Part shown: positions 50,515 to 61,700 of the stretch, in pieces
Numbering within the stretch: position 1 is the first letter of the stretch
Layout: each line of letters starts with the position of its first letter
NCBI GenBank assembly: GCA_038380435.1
Contig: JAWZYU010000013.1
Location: forward strand, 12,537,901-12,601,900
DNA: 64,000 nucleotides
Direction of reading: 5' to 3'
Source of the DNA: Ryuthela nishihirai
Taxonomy: Eukaryota > Arthropoda > Arachnida > Araneae > Heptathelidae
Position numbers and translations under genes: made by a program
Notes under the pieces: generated by a model
What the model saw: only the letters and a program-made list of their open reading frames with translations
The model's database searches: none
Told to the model about the DNA's origin: nothing

Positions 50515-51072
50515 ACCCTCATTGATTGGGGATCCATTAGACTTCATGATGGTGGATCTTTTAACCATCATGGTGAATCATTAACCTTCATGACTGCGGA
50601 TCCATTAACCTTCATGATTCTGGATCCATTAACCTTCATGACTGTGGCTCCATTAACCTTCATGATTGTGGATCCATTAACCTTCATGATTGTGGATCCG
50701 TTATTCTTCATGATTGTGGATCCGTTATTCTTCATGATGGTGAATCCTTTAACCGTCATGGTAGATCCATTAACCGTCATTGTAGATCCATTAACCATCA
50801 TGACTGTGGCTCCATTAACTCTCGTGCTGGATCCATTAACCTTCATGATTGTGGATCCATTAACCTTCATGATTGTGGATCCTTTAACCATCATGGTGAA
50901 TCATTAACCTTCATGACTGCGAACCTTCATGATTGTAGATCCGTTATTCTTCATGATGGTGAATCCTTTAACCGTCATGGCAGATCCATTAACCGTCATG
51001 GCAGATCCATTAACCGTCATTGTAGATCCATTAACTGTCATGATGAATCCATTAACCATCATGGTGACAGCA
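50515..51072 (+). repeat. Minisatellite with mixed 24- and 21-bp units
   Basis: Units built on GATCCATTAACCTTCATGA followed by TTGTG (24 bp) alternate with 21-bp units on GATCCATTAACCGTCATGGTA. A block starting near 50,576 recurs from about 50,900. Both unit lengths are multiples of 3, so both strands stay open: 105 codons plus (50,590-50,907) and 108 codons minus (50,568-50,894). The repeated peptides, DPLTFMIV and MKVNGSTI, are translations of the repeat; I see no evidence of expression. Confidence 0.9.
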
Positions 51073-52351
51073 TCCATTAAGCTCTGATACAGAAGAGAAC
51101 TTCAAATTCCTTTAGAAAGTGAGATTTTTTCCTTTCTATTCCTTCTTACCTTCCTTATAAGAAACGATATTATTGTTCCGTTTCAACTTCATTCCAAGTA
51201 CACAAACCCTCGCTGAAAACAAGTCTTTAATGAGAAGATCCCAACTCTTGCTTTTACATTTAATGAAATGATAGGACAGGGGTTCATCTGGCCAATATAT
51301 ATCCTTAATGCTTTGTAGTGGATTTTTCCTATTGTGTTTGCTAAATTATGACTTATTTGTTTCATGAAGAAACCTCCATGTTCCGATTCCGTTCCAATTA
51401 ATGCCTCATATTATATTCAGCGGTCATTGAACCAATCCGCCATTGTTTTGTCAGTGGAGAGTTAATTTCGAAATTCTATAGCTTCTGAAAAAAGCGTTTT
51501 ATAGGAAAATATGACTGAGGATAATTTAAAGATCTCCATCTGATCCAACTAACTCTCGTTTTTCAACAATATTCTTTCAGTATTTAAACATATTGTTATG
51601 AATTTAAATGGAAGGAAACTGAGCGTGAGTTCAAAAATAATAATTAGTAACAATAATTCTAAAATAATATAATTCATTATAAAAGTATGAATGAAACATT
51701 TATATAAACTAAATTCAAGCAACACAAATCTTTATCAGTATAAAAATAAACCTTCAGGAGAACATAGTACCTTATCACTATTCTTACAAGGAGTTGTTTC
51801 CTCTATAATTCTTACTATTTCTACTCAAAGCATAAAATAAGGCTTTTTACAACAGTCGATAAGCGGCACAATCATATTGGTGAACAAACCTGCAATCTAT
51901 CGAGAATAACCTTACCAATTCCTAAACAAAATAAAAAATATAATGATGCCTCAAACGGTGAACTCTTCCTGCAGAAAAGTTGAGATCAGCTCTGCTTTCT
52001 TGCCTAACATAAACCTCCTCAGCCAAATCTTTAAGTGTCCTAAGCATCCTTGTTTTTCTTATGATTCCACTAACAGGATTAAATAAACTTATTGAACCTC
52101 CCGCGAACACACCAAATAAAATCATTTCTTATTTATACTATAGTGCACAGACTAAAACAAACTACATTTCTCTTCACACTCTAATTCCTCTTAATTACAA
52201 CAACAATTTCTTTTTTTTTTAAGTTAAGTTCGTTCGAAGTGGTTGGTGACGTAATTCTCACGCTGTAGTTCACGCGAGCATCAATACGTTGCATCACATC
52301 AGGGTTTCATTATTGCTCGTTCATCTGTCGTAACAATGTATTGAAGTTAGA
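51073..52351. other. AT-rich DNA, no gene recognised
   Basis: TGTTATGAAT at 51,594 and GTAACA ending at 52,335 could bracket a solo LTR of about 740 bp, but no target duplication is visible. A 67-codon minus ORF (51,922-52,125) has no recognisable family. Confidence 0.4.
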
Positions 52352-52690
52352 GATTTCCGAGAGCAATGTTTTCTGAGAAATTTATCAAAAATTGAACGGA
52401 TATTGAACGAATTATTTACAAAACTCTTTAGTATATGTAGTTATTTATGAAATGCTTTGAAATGATACTTCTCATTTCAGTTTAACTTCAAAGGGTAAAT
52501 TCTGTTGTTAACTTCCATTCCCGAAGGAATACTGTTGATTAATGATATTTAAAGAGAATTGATTAATTTTAGTCACATTTTGCCATAAAACTCTCTAATT
52601 TAAACGTAACAGAGCATGAAATTGGTTTCCCATTGACATAGCATGGGATGGTCATAATTCCATGTATATTGGACATGTGTTGGAGAAATA
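52352..52690 (+). repeat. Dispersed repeat, copy A (unnamed family)
   Basis: It aligns with the sequence around the transposon at 56.5 and 57.84-58.16 kb. Shared blocks are AGCAATGTT, GAATTATTTA, AGTTATT...AAATG.TTTGAA.T and CACATTTTGCCATAAAA against TACATTTCACCATAAAA. A last shared block has ATGAAATTGGTTTCCCATTG against ATCGAATTTGTTTTTCCATT. Divergence is substantial. The class is unknown. Confidence 0.6.
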
Positions 52691-53289
52691 CCATTTTTTT
52701 CCAACTGTTACGTATTCGAGTATGCTTTATGAATGGTCTAAATTTCACCAGGAAGATTAAGAATGATGTCTCCTTTAATTCAGGGTCCAGTGAAACCCTC
52801 AGATAATTATTCTGCTTTTCAACTGTTTGTAAATTTCCTTTAGTTTTTGCGATTTAGTTCAAGAAATTTTAAGAAACCAGAAAGGGAGAAGAGGGAGCGC
52901 CAAATAAGAGTCGAAATTGTTTTAAAGCTTTTTGAAGCTGAGGTTAAAGATTTCCATCTGGACATTTCTGGTTCTTCCGCAGGAGAAATGAAGTTCTTAT
53001 GGAGAAGAGATTTGGAGTAAAGGAATTGCTTAGAATGGAATGAGACAAAATAAAATAAATGAAGCGAAATGGGGAAAAAAGTTCATCAAATCTTGTTTTC
53101 AGGATCTGTTAAACAAATGTCGTCCTGCTTTAAAAACATTCATAATTGGATTTTTTTTAACTTTGAGCAAACGATTCAGGGCAGCGCCTGTTGATTTGTC
53201 GGTTTCTGAATCATCGAGGGAGAAAATCTGAGAAGTTAAAAAAGAGGGAAAACATTCAACGCAATCTGAATGAAGCATTTTTTGGCGAA
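52691..53289. other. AT-rich unique DNA, nothing recognised
   Basis: A 63-codon plus ORF at 53,040-53,231 has no recognisable motif. Confidence 0.5.
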
Positions 53290-54330
53290 TCTTAAGAATA
53301 ACACCACGCGGCCGTGGGTCAGACGAAGTACTGAAATCGATGCCTCCTCCTCCTCAGGGTGAGAAATCAGTTTTCTGTTTACCACGTGCGGCGAAAGAGA
53401 AACGGTTTCTTATTTAAGTGAAGCAAGCACGAAATTGAGTGTCTCGAGGTTTTCTTTCGAGACTGAGCATCATCAACTGCTTGAAAGTGGACGGGGAATT
53501 GCTCTGTTGATCTCGCGCCTTGCAACTCTGCCGCCAAAAGAAGTCGGCTGCTCGTTCTCTGCGAAATGATCTCAAGCAGACGAATGACAAATGCAGGGTT
53601 TTTTCTTCTTCGTATATCCAGCATCCGTCATCGAAAATCGAAAAAATCTTTTTTTCTTGCTTCCGTGGCAGCAGTGCTGTAGTTTTTTTCTTTCTTAATG
53701 CTTTTTCAGTGATATGATATTCTAGGGAAGCGATCTTGGAAGTGTGAAGCCAACTTCCTTTGACACTCCTTATCTATCGGAGGTAGACAGAGGAGCAAGT
53801 GATGCGGAACAGAAAGTCGTCTCTCCCGGAGAGGAAATTCTAAATCAAATATTGCTTACTCTTTGAATCGATTCTTGAATTTTCAAGAGGACTATTACCA
53901 CGAGAGTTATTTTCCCGAACTTCCAGGGAGGGTGGACAACAGAGATCGACAGAGGCAGCCAATTTCCCAAATTGCCACTGTTGTTGGGGCTGGTTGACAC
54001 GGTTTGAACTCCCAATGCTCGTGCATTGAGATTTTCTTCCTTTTTTCGTCCCTCAGCTCGATGAGAAAGAGATCACCAGTGGGAGGTCGAAAGCCCCGGC
54101 CACGTGTCAGTCACATCTTGTGTACGTAAAAGAACACGCTGATGACCTAAACGACCTTCATTTTCATCTGTCTCGTAGCGCTTGTCCAGCAGGGGCAGTC
54201 GATACACTCTTGGATCGAATTCTGAAACTTTTGGTCCTTCTGACCGCAATCGGTATGACAAGAGATGCAGAAACAGTGCACGTGGATTCTGTTGAATGGA
54301 AGATGAGGAAGAGATTTTCATTGCATTTAA
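53290..54330. other. GC-richer block with E-boxes, candidate regulatory DNA
   Basis: CACGTG motifs lie near 53,382 and 54,101. Overlapping ORFs of 81 codons (-), 65 codons (+), 124 codons (-, 54,073-54,447) and 77 codons (+) show no recognisable domain. Confidence 0.35.
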
Positions 54331-54840
54331 GGATTGTTTGGCTAGCATTTTAAGTGCCGTGTATCTCAGAGAGATTTCAAAAACCAACTGAAAATTCGGA
54401 CTATCTGAAGTTACAACATTGAAGCTTTTGTCACTTGCTTTAATCACAGCATCTGAAACTTATTAAGAAACTTAAAGTTTTGTTTAACGATCGGTCTGAT
54501 CTCTATGCAAGAAACGTTTTCATTCGCAGAGCTGATGCTTTGCTTTGCTTAAGGATCGATTCGACAAAATCTATCTGTTTCTCACATTTGTTTCCCGATC
54601 ACAAAAGGGAATGAAAGATAGTCGGAGTTGAAATCAATTGCTCAATGAAATGGCCTCTTTCAAAAATCCTATTCTTATTATCTGAATAATTATGTGCGAA
54701 ATAGAATATTTTCTGAAACTAGAGCAAGTTGAAGCAAAGGCATTGATCATGCAAATATAAACCTAGCAGATACGAAGTTCAATGACCTTATTTAACAACA
54801 CTACGAGATCGTAAGGATCGTTTGAATGGATTTCGAAAAT
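54331..54840. other. AT-rich unique DNA, nothing recognised
   Basis: I see no ORF or repeat of note. Confidence 0.5.
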
Positions 54841-55015
54841 AAGAGACATGACTCCCAGGTGGCGCACTTGCCATTCAGCTGCCACAGGGACATGTGAAGG
54901 TAATAATGCATTACAGAGCAATAGCAGCATCCATGAGGAAGATGCATTCTCCGGGGATTCGAACCCAGATCCTTTTGTATTCTAACTCACACTGGAGCCA
55001 AGCACTGCTTCTAGT
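54841..55015 (-). repeat. tRNA-derived SINE, minus strand
   Basis: On the minus strand TGGCTCCAGTG (54,990-55,000) is an A-box with one mismatch. GGGTTCGAATCCCC (54,953-54,966) is a strong B-box at tRNA-like spacing. A body continues leftward to about 54,841. No second copy is recognised here, so the right-hand limits are approximate. Confidence 0.65.
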
Positions 55016-56500
55016 GTAGGTAGTGGGCGAATGGCATTTTAAAATTTATCAGATGTGGGATTAAAATTCCATGTGCTAATGGTGAAGAAGCATAAAAATG
55101 TTTCGTTTCGAAAATTAGAGCAAGCGGAAGAATCGAACGCTGCTGAAACTGGAGCGTCGATCTGTCAACTGCATTCCGCTCCCGATGATACTTCCTTCAT
55201 CTCCACGTGACGAAGATCGCTCCTCCGAATTCTTTTCTTCCTTCTGCCAGACCCAGTAGAACCGAATCGCTCTTTTCGCCGCCAGCGGAGCTCGCGATGC
55301 AATTATTCCTCTGCCTCTGCTGCCATTCGGTTACGCTTCCTAAAGCGGAAGGAAGTGGTGGTGTTGGCGGTGGGGGAGGGGGGGAGGGATGTTTACCGTG
55401 AAAAGTACATTGTCCCAACTAGATCAGTGCACACAAAAACCCTCCCCCCCCTTCTTTACCAATTTTTGTTTCATAGCCATTTTCTCTTCCTCCTAATAGA
55501 GGGCTTTGTGAAGGCCAACCAGCGCGTCTTGATTTCCCTGGACAGTCCCACTATGAAAGCATCTCTTAATTAAAAGGTTCTCCTTTTTATTTCTGGGTGG
55601 AAGGGTGTGACATTCACAATTATCTGATGGATGGTGGCAACCACGAAAGAATGGACTGGCCCCGTTTTCTTTTTCTGTCGCGATTTTTTTTTTCCTCTTT
55701 GCAGAAGCTAATTAATTAAAATAAACATTTTCGTTGATCATGTCAAGAATTTAATTACTCCTCCAAAGCTCACTTTAAGTTGGAAGTGAAATTTAATTTG
55801 TGCCAACCCTCCCCCCTCCTCTGTCCCCTCTCCACCCGCACCTTGTTGAGCCTGAGATGAGAGGCAGAAGGGGACGGAGGAGGGGGAGGGGGACACGGCG
55901 AGCCTCGTGGCTTACAAGTGATTGCAAGAACAAAAAAAATTGCATCTTCTTCAAAGAATTGGACAGGAAAACTTCTGATGCTTCGTGTAGAAATGTTCAG
56001 AGCCATGGAGATTGCATCATTGAGGTGTGAAACATCTGAACTTTAAGAACTGAAGACTTCCTTCCAGAATATCAAAATCTTAAGTTAAAGAGTTAAAAGT
56101 TTAATAATTTCAAGTTGATTCCTCCTGCTCTAAAGAAAAATAAACATCGAGTTATTGTTGCATATAAAAAGAGGCGATTTTTTTTGTCATACTTCAGTCG
56201 ATTTCACAGAGCATCGTGATATTCAGTGAGAATGACAAAATGATAAGAAACACAAATTATCGATTTTTCTTTTCTCCTTTAGTATATTTCCTTCTCTTCC
56301 ATTTGTTGTCTACTGAAATTTCACTTTAATGTTATAATGTAAACTACCTAAAAGAGAAGAGAGAGAATTATGTCAAATGCCGCGTTTTTAAGTGGAGAGA
56401 TCAATTTCTCGCTCTGTAAATGTTAAAGTATGCTTCTCAATGGTAAAATGGGGATGAGGATGAACTCAAGAGCTTCATCATCGACTCTGTTCAAATAAGG
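55016..56500. other. Mixed DNA with two GC-rich patches
   Basis: Patches at 55,140-55,400 (CCACGTGAC near 55,203, then a G-rich tract at 55,359-55,390) and 55,800-55,920 are purine/pyrimidine-skewed. Between them, CTAATTAATTAAAATAAACA near 55,708 joins homeodomain- and forkhead-type cores. ORFs of at most 78 codons overlap on both strands; none is recognised. Confidence 0.4.
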
Positions 56501-56614
56501 AATTTTGGAAATGGTCACGTCCTTAAAGAGTTGTGGAAGCTGCAATATTTAACAGCAGCAATGTTAGCCTTAAAAAATTATACACCGAAGAGCCAAAACA
56601 TTATGACCACCTGC

Positions 56615-57703
56615 CTAATGTGATGTTGATCCTCCACGTGCCGCCAAAACAGCTCTTACTTGGCGGGGCATGGACGCTACAAGATTTCTAAAGGTGTCTT
56701 GCGGTATCTGGTACCAACACGTTATCAAAAGATCCTTTAACTCGTGTAAGTTACATGGTTGAGCCACCATAAATCAGATATGCTGTTCGAACACAAACCA
56801 CAGATGCTCGATCGGATTGATGTCTGTGGAATTCGGAGGCCAGAGCAATACCTGGAAGTCTTCCTCATGTTCCAAGAACCATTCTCAAACAATCCTGGCA
56901 ATGTGACAAGGCGCATCATCCTGTTGAAAGAAGGCACTACTAGAGGGCCTTTGCTCCAAAAGGCTACTAGGCTACCTTTGCCATGAAAGGATGTACCTCG
57001 TCTGCAATGTTATTGAGGTAGGTGGTAGACGTCATAATTTAATGCGCATGAATGACTGGACCCAGGGTTTCCCAGCGGAACATTGCCCAAAGCATTACAC
57101 TTCCTCCATCGGCTTGTTTTCGTCCCACAGTTCATCCTGGTGCCAACACTTTTTCCTATGTGGACGGTCGCGTACATGTGCGTGTAAAAGACGCACATGT
57201 ACGCGACCATCCACATAGTGCAACAGGAAACGAGATTCATCGGACCAGACGACCTTCTTCCAATCATTCAAGATCCAGTTTTGATGCTCGCTTGCCCATT
57301 GTAGGCGCTTTCGACGGTGAACCGAGGTTAGCATGGGCACTCGGAGCGGCTTGCAGCTATGCAGCCCCATTTTCAGCAGAGTTCGATGTACTGTGTGTTG
57401 TGACACATCACTCCTGTCACCAGCATTCAAATTACGGGCGAGTTGCGCCACAGTGTCCCTTCTGTTGGCTCGTACCATACGGGATAGCCTTCTCTCACCT
57501 CTAGCATCGATGAGCAGTGGTCAGCCCACACCTTGCGTGCAGTTTCTGATTTTTCCCTCCTCGGACCACTTTTTGAAGGTACTAATCACAGCTGACCGTG
57601 AGCACCCCACAAGCCTTGCCGTCTCGGAAATGCTCTGACCTAGTCGTCTGGCCATTACAATTTGACCTTTGTCAAACTCACCTAAGTCCGCTGCCTTTCC
57701 CAT
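56615..57703 (-). pseudogene. Tc1/mariner transposase pseudogene (DD36E family)
   Basis: A cut-and-paste DNA transposase that would bind the inverted repeats and cut DNA in the nucleus. The start ATG is at 57,703 ([14 protein letters not shown]), followed by a helix-turn-helix with [18 protein letters not shown]. In the same frame come VAQLARNLNAGDRSDVSQHT and the first catalytic Asp in VVWSDESRF. The second Asp lies in FFQQDDAPCHIA and the catalytic Glu in NPIEHLW. Thirty-six residues separate the last two, matching the DD36E group described as Incomer. The C-terminal part, LRAVLAAR-like (QVRAVLAARGG), reaches the stop at 56,615-56,617. Breaks are a CGA-to-TGA type nonsense at 57,521-57,523, an inverted duplication with frame change at 57,156-57,218, and several in-frame stops after it (including one before EWFLEHEEDF). 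It cannot make a whole enzyme. Confidence 0.95.
57156..57218. repeat. 28-bp inverted duplication inside the transposase pseudogene
   Basis: The arms 57,156-57,183 and 57,191-57,218 are reverse complements at 27 of 28 positions, with a 7-base loop GTAAAAG. The sense arm encodes the family motif YVDGRVHVR. The antisense copy follows it and disrupts the reading frame. This is typical of a template switch during replication or repair. Confidence 0.9.
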
Positions 57704-58204
57704 CTGAAGAACAACATTGATTAACAGAGGTCAGCATCAGGTGTTATACCGTTTCATGACCTTCACACGCACCGTCGTTTACCTGCAGTTACTTCGATTT
57801 GCATAAAGATGCGTGGTCATAATGTTTTGGCTCTTCGGTGTATATAACTGGTAACTATTGGAAGAATTATTTAAAAGCATTTTCATAAATATTCAGTTAT
57901 TGTATTAAATGGTTTGAAGTAGTACTTATTACGTTTCAATTAGCTTTAGGGGATAGATTCTCATGTCTCTTGTTAAGTATTCAGACGTCCATAACTCTTG
58001 AAATGCTGAATAAATGTTTGATTTCGTTAAGGCCTTTAAATGATCGTCAGTTACATTTCACCATAAAAAAAAAACTTCCTTTAAAGTTACGAAAGATCGA
58101 ATTTGTTTTTCCATTCACATCGCAGGGACATTCTGCGATCTTTTGGCTCAAGCATTGCCACTTTGCTATGTTTTAGCATTCTAGTCGCTTTTCAATTAAC
58201 TCTT

Positions 58205-59732
58205 AAGCAGCTCACTAAACAGAAGCCCATTCCCTCGCTGAACAGGAGCCCATTCCCTCGCTAAACAGAAGCCCATTCCCTCGCTGAACAGGAGCCCATT
58301 CCCTCGCTAAACAGAAGCCCATTCCCTCGCTGAACAGGAGCCCATTCCCTCGCTAAACAGAAGCCCATTCCCTCGCTGAACAGGAGCCCATTCCCTCGCT
58401 AAACAGAAGCCCATTCCCTCGCTGAACAGGAGCCCATTCCCTCGCTAAACAGGAGCCCATTCCCTCGCTGAACAGGAGCCCATTCCCTCGCTAAACAGAA
58501 GCCCATTCCCTCGCTGAACAGGAGCCCATTCCCTCGCTGAACAGGAGCCCATTCCCTCTCTGAACAGGAGCCCATTCCCTCGCTAAACAGGAGCCCATTC
58601 CCTCGCTGAACAGGAGCCCATTCCCTCGCTGAACAGGAGCCCATTCCCTCGCTGAACAGGAGCCCATTCCCTCGCTGAACAGGAGCCCATTCCCTCGCTG
58701 AACAGGAGCCCATTCCCTCGCTGAACAGGAGCCCATTCCCTCGCTGAACAGGAGCCCATTCCCTCGCTGAACAGGAGCCCATTCCCTCGCTAAACAGAAG
58801 CCCATTCCCTCGCTGAACAGGAGCCCATTCCCTCGCTGAACAGGAGCCCATTCCCTCGCTGAACAGGAGCCCATTCCCTCGCTGAACAGGAGCCCATTCC
58901 CTCGCTGAACAGGAGCCCATTCCCTCGCTAAACAGAAGCCCATTCCCTCGCTGAACAGGAGCCCATTCCCTCGCTGAACAGGAGCCCATTCCCTCGCTGA
59001 ACAGGAGCCCATTCCCTCGCTGAACAGGAGCCCATTCCCTCGCTGAACAGGAGCCCATTCCCTCGCTAAACAGAAGCCCATTCCCTCGCTGAACAGGAGC
59101 CCATTCCCTCGCTGAACAGAAGCCCATTCCCTCGCTGAACAGGAGCCCATTCCCTCGCTAAACAGAAGCCCATTCCCTCGCTGAACAGGAGCCCATTCCC
59201 TCGCTAAACAGAAGCCCATTCCCTCGCTGAACAGGAGCCCATTCCCTCGCTAAACAGGAGCCCATTCCCTCGCTGAACAGGAGCCCATTCCCTCGCTGAA
59301 CAGGAGCCCATTCCCTCGCTGAACAGGAGCCCATTCCCTCGCTGAACAGGAGCCCATTCCCTCGCTGAACAGGAGCCCATTCCCTCGCTAAACAGAAGCC
59401 CATTCCCTCGCTGAACAGGAGCCCATTCCCTCGCTAAACAGAAGCCCATTCCCTCGCTGAACAGGAGCCCATTCCCTCGCTAAACAGAAGCCCATTCCCT
59501 CGCTGAACAGGAGCCCATTCCCTCGCTAAACAGAAGCCCATTCCCTCTCTGAACAGGAGCCCATTCCCTCGCTAAACAGAAGCCCATTCCCTCGCTGAAC
59601 AGGAGCCCATTCCCTCGCTGAACAGGAGCCCATTCCCTCGCTAAACAGAAGCCCATTCCCTCGCTGAACAGGAGCCCATTCCCTCGCTAAACAGAAACCC
59701 ATTCCCTCGCTGAACAGAAGCCCATTCCCTCA
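58205..59732 (-). repeat. 23-bp minisatellite (~66 copies) with higher-order structure
   Basis: Units come in two forms that differ at two sites: A, GCTGAACAGGAGCCCATTCC, and B, GCTAAACAGAAGCCCATTCC, each followed by CTC. From 58,209 to about 58,500 they alternate as a 46-bp unit. Further on, B recurs every sixth unit (58,789, 58,927, 59,065, and again 59,249 to 59,387), giving a 138-bp unit. On the minus strand A has no stop in any frame, so three 23-bp units give a 23-residue repeated peptide (MGSCSAREWAPVQRGNG...) and ORFs of up to 242 codons. B units supply stops in one frame. These ORFs are a product of the repeat, not genes. Confidence 0.95.
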
Positions 59733-60789
59733 ATTCTGTGAACTGCAAAGAGCGAGTTTTTTTTAATAGTTCACAAAAGACAAACAAATACATTTCTTTC
59801 ATCTTTTCTTTATTATTCACCTTGAAATTAAAAATTTTAAATCGCATTTCGAATGGCAGATGTTGTTATGACGCAATTTCGTGTATAACAAAGAAATCTC
59901 GGGACATAATTAAGCTTTAAAATTATTAATTGCATAACATTAACTGAAACGGAAAAAAATGTTTATTTCACCAAACATATATTAATATATAAATGCAAAT
60001 TCAAGTTCACAGTTGAAAAGGGAGAAATAATAAGCAGACGCTTTCGAATAAAAATTTGTATTCCACCCACATGCGAGTGATCTCTCTCGAGCGGAGGGGA
60101 CTGATGGAGGTGTGGATGTTTCGGATTTGTTTTTCTCTCTGGATGTTTAAAGATCTTTTTTAATATTTAAATCAAATATAATAGCAGAAGTAATAGAGAT
60201 GTGTGTGTTGTTGAATAAACTAAGCTAAACCTTTACCGAAGCACACTTATCTTCAACTAAATTCATTTAAGTTTATAATCATTCATTATTTATTTATATA
60301 TTCATTCATTATTTATTTTATTTATTTTGTGATCATATGCTATTATTGATTTGATAAAAGGTATAATTAAATTCACATTTGAAAGTTCTGTTCATTTGAA
60401 GAAATTTCTGTCCAAATATCTTCATTCCAAATCTTAATGCTAATAAGATTAAGAGACCATATAACCTTGTTCTTAAGTCTAATATTAGAATTGAAAAGTA
60501 TTTTTCGAAGCAACGGCAAAATTAAGAGTGCTCTACGAATTTATTCTTCACACTGTACACAAAGTTCCCAATAGCATACTTCTAACTGCTATAATAAATC
60601 CGATATTCCAATTGCTAAACTCAAATGTTGGAACCGGACTTCGGTCTTTTAATCGTAGAATATATCTCGTCATTCTCATTTGCATACAAAATATATAATT
60701 CAAATTAGCTAATTAAAAATTAACTGTTTTAAAACTTAAAAATAATGTGTTGCAGACTTTTTATGAGTGATTGCGTTTAAAACAATAGA
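59733..60789. other. AT-rich unique DNA with an (ATTT)n tract
   Basis: There is an imperfect ATTT/ATTC microsatellite at about 60,278-60,330. I see nothing else. Confidence 0.55.
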
Positions 60790-61700
60790 CCACTGAATCC
60801 CCCCTCTTCTCGTAGGAGGGGGGGATCGAAATCAGAATGGCCCGACAGATCCCATCAAGTGGAATGTTATGATGATGGCAGAGAATGAGATCTTCAACAT
60901 TTCCATTCTGCATGGTGCTCGCATTGCCCGTGTGCCACAGAAAAAAAGGGGAGCGATCCCTAAAAAGTGAGTCTGTGGCCACAGCCAAATGAGAGTCCTT
61001 TAGGGGTGGAGGGTAATGACGAACGGCAGGATGCAGGAAAAACTGACAGGAAATTAATCGCAAACAGTCGGCTAATTCGGAGGCCTTATCTGCCGCTCGC
61101 GAGCAATTAGTCGTTGCGACTGTACGACTGTTGCCAGCGGAGTGCCGGTGGGGGCGCTGCGGAGCGCATGAGCAGTAGGGCTCTTGGGCAGCACCGGTTC
61201 CGGTCCGTGGGCCTCGCCTCGATAAGTGGCGAAGGGTAAATGCAGCGGAAACGAGTCATGATAAGGCGTGTAATTAAGCCCGATCCTCTCTCTGCTCCCT
61301 CGCATCCCGTGGACGGGAAAGACGAAGGAAAACTTTTTCCCCACTTTTTCCCCTCTCGTCGCCTCCTCCCTCTCCGCGCTGCTCCCATCGGGGTTGATTA
61401 TTATACAAGGGAAAGTGTTATCTTTGTCTGGAGCGTTGCTTTCTCGACTTCGCACTGCGTCATTTCACTCGACCTTTCCTTCCATCCGGCGCTCTTTCTC
61501 CCTTCCGTCGTAAAGATGCCGCTGCTGCACTTGCTCCCTCCTCCATTCAACTCCCTCACAATGACACATTGCCAGCTTCCATTTCATTAAGTGACGCATT
61601 TTGCATCGTCGTTAAAAGAAACGTTTGTCACGATTCCCGCTGCGAAGCGCAGCACAGGCCAGCAAAGAATCTGTTGCAACGATGATCATGAACACGTGCA
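60790..61700. other. CpG-rich block, candidate promoter or regulatory DNA
   Basis: CpG-rich sequence is densest at 61,080-61,400, with TTAATCG and GTAATTAAGC homeodomain-type cores and AACACGTGC near 61,690. ORFs of 127 codons (-, 61,072-61,455), 93 codons (-) and 116 codons (+, 61,240-61,590) overlap, and none has a recognisable domain. Confidence 0.4.

Larger units (their letters stand above)
56583..57840 (-). mobile_element. Tc1/mariner-superfamily DNA transposon, DD36E type, inactive
   Basis: Perfect 28-bp terminal inverted repeats lie at 56,583-56,610 and 57,813-57,840, beginning CACCGAAGAGCCAAAACATT. They are flanked by TA at 56,581-56,582 and 57,841-57,842, the standard Tc1/mariner target duplication. 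The total length of 1,258 bp fits an autonomous element. It encodes one broken transposase on the minus strand, from about 110 bp inside the right end to 5 bp inside the left inverted repeat. The perfect inverted repeats together with a heavily damaged gene suggest either recent mobilisation in trans or chance preservation of the ends. Confidence 0.97.
56520..58165 (+). repeat. Dispersed repeat, copy B, split by a Tc1/mariner insertion
   Basis: The flanks 56,520-56,582 and 57,843-58,165 together align with copy A (52,352-52,690) once the transposon is removed. AGCAATGTT lies just left of the insertion, and GAATTATTTA and the CCATAAAA block lie to the right. This independently confirms the element ends and shows that the repeat is older than the insertion. 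Confidence 0.6.

Noticed and set aside
50568..50907. ORFs on both strands of the 21/24-bp minisatellite
   Set aside because: They follow from unit lengths divisible by three. There is no start context, domain or flanking coding signal.
51594..52335. Solo LTR starting TGTTATGAAT and ending GTAACA
   Set aside because: TGTTA and TAACA are inverted ends, but the flanks CATAT and ATGTA are not a target duplication and no second LTR is seen.
58399..59449. Long minus-strand ORFs of up to 242 codons
   Set aside because: They are translations of the 23-bp minisatellite, and overlapping frames give the same peptide cycle.
60761..61590. Coding gene in the CpG-rich block (ORFs of 127, 116, 100 and 93 codons)
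   Set aside because: The ORFs overlap on both strands, and none shows a domain or splice-consistent extension that I can recognise.
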